From positions 1 to 53,942 of the forward strand of contig NZ_AVAF01000115.1 of the NCBI RefSeq assembly GCF_000445185.1: DNA of 53,942 nucleotides, given 5' to 3'. This stretch comes from Thermoanaerobacter sp. A7A (GTDB lineage: Bacteria; Bacillota; Thermoanaerobacteria; Thermoanaerobacterales; Thermoanaerobacteraceae). The position numbers and the translations under genes are program-made. The stretch's first letter is position 1. Every line of letters begins with the position of its first letter. This document shows positions 52,462 to 53,942 of this stretch, one piece after another. The notes under the pieces are model-generated. The model did no database searches. It was not told the DNA's origin and worked only from the letters and a program-made list of their open reading frames with translations.

Positions 52462-53817
52462 ATGAAGAAATTGATAGGTTTTGATTATTCAAAAGCTCTA
52501 CAATTTGTAAGTCAAAAAGAAATTGAATATATGGAAAAGCATGCAAAGTTATCTCTTGATATGGTGCTTAATAAAAATGCTCAAGGGAATGACTTTTTAG
52601 GATGGGTAAGTCTTCCCAAAGATTATGATAAAGCAGAGTTTGAACGCATTAAAAAAGCAGCACAGAAGATTCAATCAGATTCTGATGTGCTTGTAGTTAT
52701 AGGTATAGGTGGGTCTTATTTAGGGGCAAGAGCGGCAATTGAAATGCTTTCTCATTCCTTCTATAATTTATTGCCAAAAGGTAAGAGGAATACGCCGGAG
52801 ATTTATTTTGCTGGAAACAGCATAAGCTCTACGTATTTAAGCGATTTACTTGAACTTATAGAAGGCAAAGATGTTTCTATAAATGTAATATCTAAATCTG
52901 GCACTACCACAGAGCCTGCGATAGCTTTTAGGGTTTTTAGAGATTTCCTTGAGAAAAAATACGGAAAAGAAGGGGCTAAATCAAGAATATACGTTACAAC
53001 AGATAGAGAAAAAGGAGCGCTTAAAAAACTGGCCGATGAAGAAGGATATGAAACATTTGTAATTCCTGATGATGTTGGAGGAAGATACTCAGTTTTGACA
53101 GCAGTAGGCCTTTTGCCAATAGCAGTGGCAGGCATTAGTATAGACGAGATGATGCAGGGTGCTTACGATGCTTCCATGGTTTATACCAAAAATGACCTTA
53201 ATGAAAATATAAGCATGCAGTATGCAATTTTGAGAAATATTTTGTACAGAAAAGGCAAAGCTATAGAAATACTTGTAAATTATGAGCCAAAGCTTCACTA
53301 TTTTTCTGAATGGTGGAAACAGCTTTTTGGAGAAAGTGAAGGTAAAGACAATAAGGGAATTTATCCTGCTTCAGTAGATTTTACGACAGATTTACACTCA
53401 ATGGGGCAGTTTATACAAGAGGGAAGCAGAAATATTTTTGAAACAGTTTTAAATGTTGAAAAACCTGTTAAAGATATAGTTATAAATGAAGACAAGGGCA
53501 ATATAGATGGGCTTAACTTTTTAGCAGGAAAAACTATAGATTTTGTCAATAAAAAGGCTTTTGAAGGTACATTATTGGCTCATACAGATGGGAATGTTCC
53601 TAACCTTGTAGTAAATATCCCTGAAATATCAGCTTACTATTTTGGCAATCTGGTCTACTTCTTTGAAATGGCTTGTGGCATAAGTGGATATATAAATGGG
53701 GTCAATCCATTTGACCAGCCAGGAGTAGAGGCTTACAAGAAAAATATGTTTGCACTTTTAGGAAAACCAGGATATGAAAAAGAAAAAGAATTGTTAGAAA
53801 AAAGATTAAGAGGATAA
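52462..53817 (+). CDS. pgi: Glucose-6-phosphate isomerase
   Basis: Interconverts glucose-6- and fructose-6-phosphate. 451 residues, the usual short Firmicute form. Motifs: [31 protein letters not shown] (phosphate loop), [14 protein letters not shown] with the substrate Arg, [12 protein letters not shown] with catalytic Glu/His, and the C-terminal Lys region [22 protein letters not shown] precedes ATG. It joins the starch genes to glycolysis. Confidence 0.96.
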   Translation: MKKLIGFDYSKALQFVSQKEIEYMEKHAKLSLDMVLNKNAQGNDFLGWVSLPKDYDKAEFERIKKAAQKIQSDSDVLVVIGIGGSYLGARAAIEMLSHSFYNLLPKGKRNTPEIYFAGNSISSTYLSDLLELIEGKDVSINVISKSGTTTEPAIAFRVFRDFLEKKYGKEGAKSRIYVTTDREKGALKKLADEEGYETFVIPDDVGGRYSVLTAVGLLPIAVAGISIDEMMQGAYDASMVYTKNDLNENISMQYAILRNILYRKGKAIEILVNYEPKLHYFSEWWKQLFGESEGKDNKGIYPASVDFTTDLHSMGQFIQEGSRNIFETVLNVEKPVKDIVINEDKGNIDGLNFLAGKTIDFVNKKAFEGTLLAHTDGNVPNLVVNIPEISAYYFGNLVYFFEMACGISGYINGVNPFDQPGVEAYKKNMFALLGKPGYEKEKELLEKRLRG

Positions 53818-53823
53818 ACTAAA

Positions 53824-53842
53824 AGCCGGGGTTTTCCCGGCT
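53824..53842 (+). terminator. Terminator hairpin of pgi, lacking its T tract
   Basis: AGCCGGG, GTTTT loop, CCCGGCT. The sequence goes straight into element 3 instead of a T tract, the same arrangement as the left flank of element 1. Confidence 0.75.
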
Positions 53843-53942
53843 CAGTTTGTTGACAAAGTAAAAAAATATTCAAAGGAGATATTTGCAGTCGTCGTTCCGA
53901 TATTCCAAAGCGACAAAACTAAAGCTCGACCTTCAGGCTCCG
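53843..53942 (-). mobile_element. Element 3: partial copy of the element-1 type, inverted, cut by the window end
   Basis: Begins CAGTTTGTTGACAAAG and follows the complement of the right end of element 1 for the full 100 visible bases with about ten differences, including the AAAGGAGATATTT arm, TTCCAAAGCGACAAAACT and CTCGACCTTCAGG. It is in the opposite orientation to element 1. About 165 more bases and the far end should lie outside the window. Confidence 0.8.

Noticed and set aside
1-53942. CRISPR arrays, tRNA or rRNA genes, complete insertion sequences, prophage genes
   Set aside because: Looked for regular spaced repeats, tRNA-like cloverleaf sequences and integrase or full transposase motifs; none seen apart from the truncated RAYT.

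Overview
The window reads as chromosome from a low-GC, thermophilic, saccharolytic anaerobe of the Firmicutes, most likely the genus Thermoanaerobacter. The basis is the AT-rich composition, strong AGGAGG ribosome sites, sporulation genes (ytrH/ytrI), the citramalate route to isoleucine, and a 574-residue cyclomaltodextrinase. Its catalytic residues (Asp325, Glu354, Asp421) fall at the numbers I remember for the Thermoanaerobacter ethanolicus 39E enzyme. No rRNA, tRNA, CRISPR array or complete insertion sequence was seen.

Layout. 1-4.9 kb: tRNA thiolation pair (iscS-type desulfurase, mnmA) and a copper P-type ATPase. 4.9-7.0 kb (minus): an OmpR-type two-component system. 7.1-10.3 kb: HD-GYP protein, PAP2 phosphatase, a hotdog thioesterase and an isochorismatase-fold hydrolase. 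10.3-13.9 kb: an apparent membrane-lipid operon (phasin-like protein, UbiB kinase, TetR, patatin). 14.1-14.9 kb (minus): ytrH-ytrI. 15.1-19.05 kb: a candidate structured RNA with a 56-aa cysteine-rich protein, then murB, a frameshifted PHP phosphatase, rapZ and yvcK. 19.05-29.2 kb: a starch/maltodextrin block (surface GH13 amylase, malE-malF-malG, a COG3580/COG3581 pair, a RodZ-like protein, cyclomaltodextrinase, a 77-aa protein) lying between yvcK and whiA, which are neighbours in Bacillus. 29.2-38.4 kb: whiA, ptsH, ytoI, dnaE, a DUF2007 protein, pfkA, pyk. 38.4-42.6 kb: thioesterase, GH15 glucoamylase, RNA m5U methyltransferase. 42.6-45.05 kb (minus): DUF2892 protein, Crp/Fnr regulator, MATE exporter. 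45.05-47.8 kb: a decaying stretch with a RAYT transposase remnant, a twice-frameshifted histidine phosphatase, a lipoprotein, an AEC transporter and a nitroreductase stub. 47.9-53.8 kb: cimA, a DUF1848 protein, pepT, nitroreductase, pgi.

How it fits together. Surface amylase and glucoamylase cut starch, MalEFG imports maltodextrin (no ATPase gene here), cyclomaltodextrinase opens the products, and pgi, pfkA and pyk carry the sugar through glycolysis. The amylase and glucoamylase promoters share a LacI/CcpA-type operator core, CAANCGNTTG.

The most unusual content is a family of short non-coding elements (8739-9003, 13922-14091, and one cut by the window end from 53843). They share distinct left and right terminal sequences but have different interiors, and the two complete copies are flanked by direct repeats. 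In one case the duplicated target is an entire 18-bp terminator hairpin, and the third copy also begins exactly after a terminator hairpin. Second is a candidate leader RNA closed by a 13-bp helix at 15104-15231, just ahead of the cysteine-rich protein. Third is a Crp/Fnr-type site centred near -41 of the DUF2892 promoter, embedded in the stop codon of the regulator gene.
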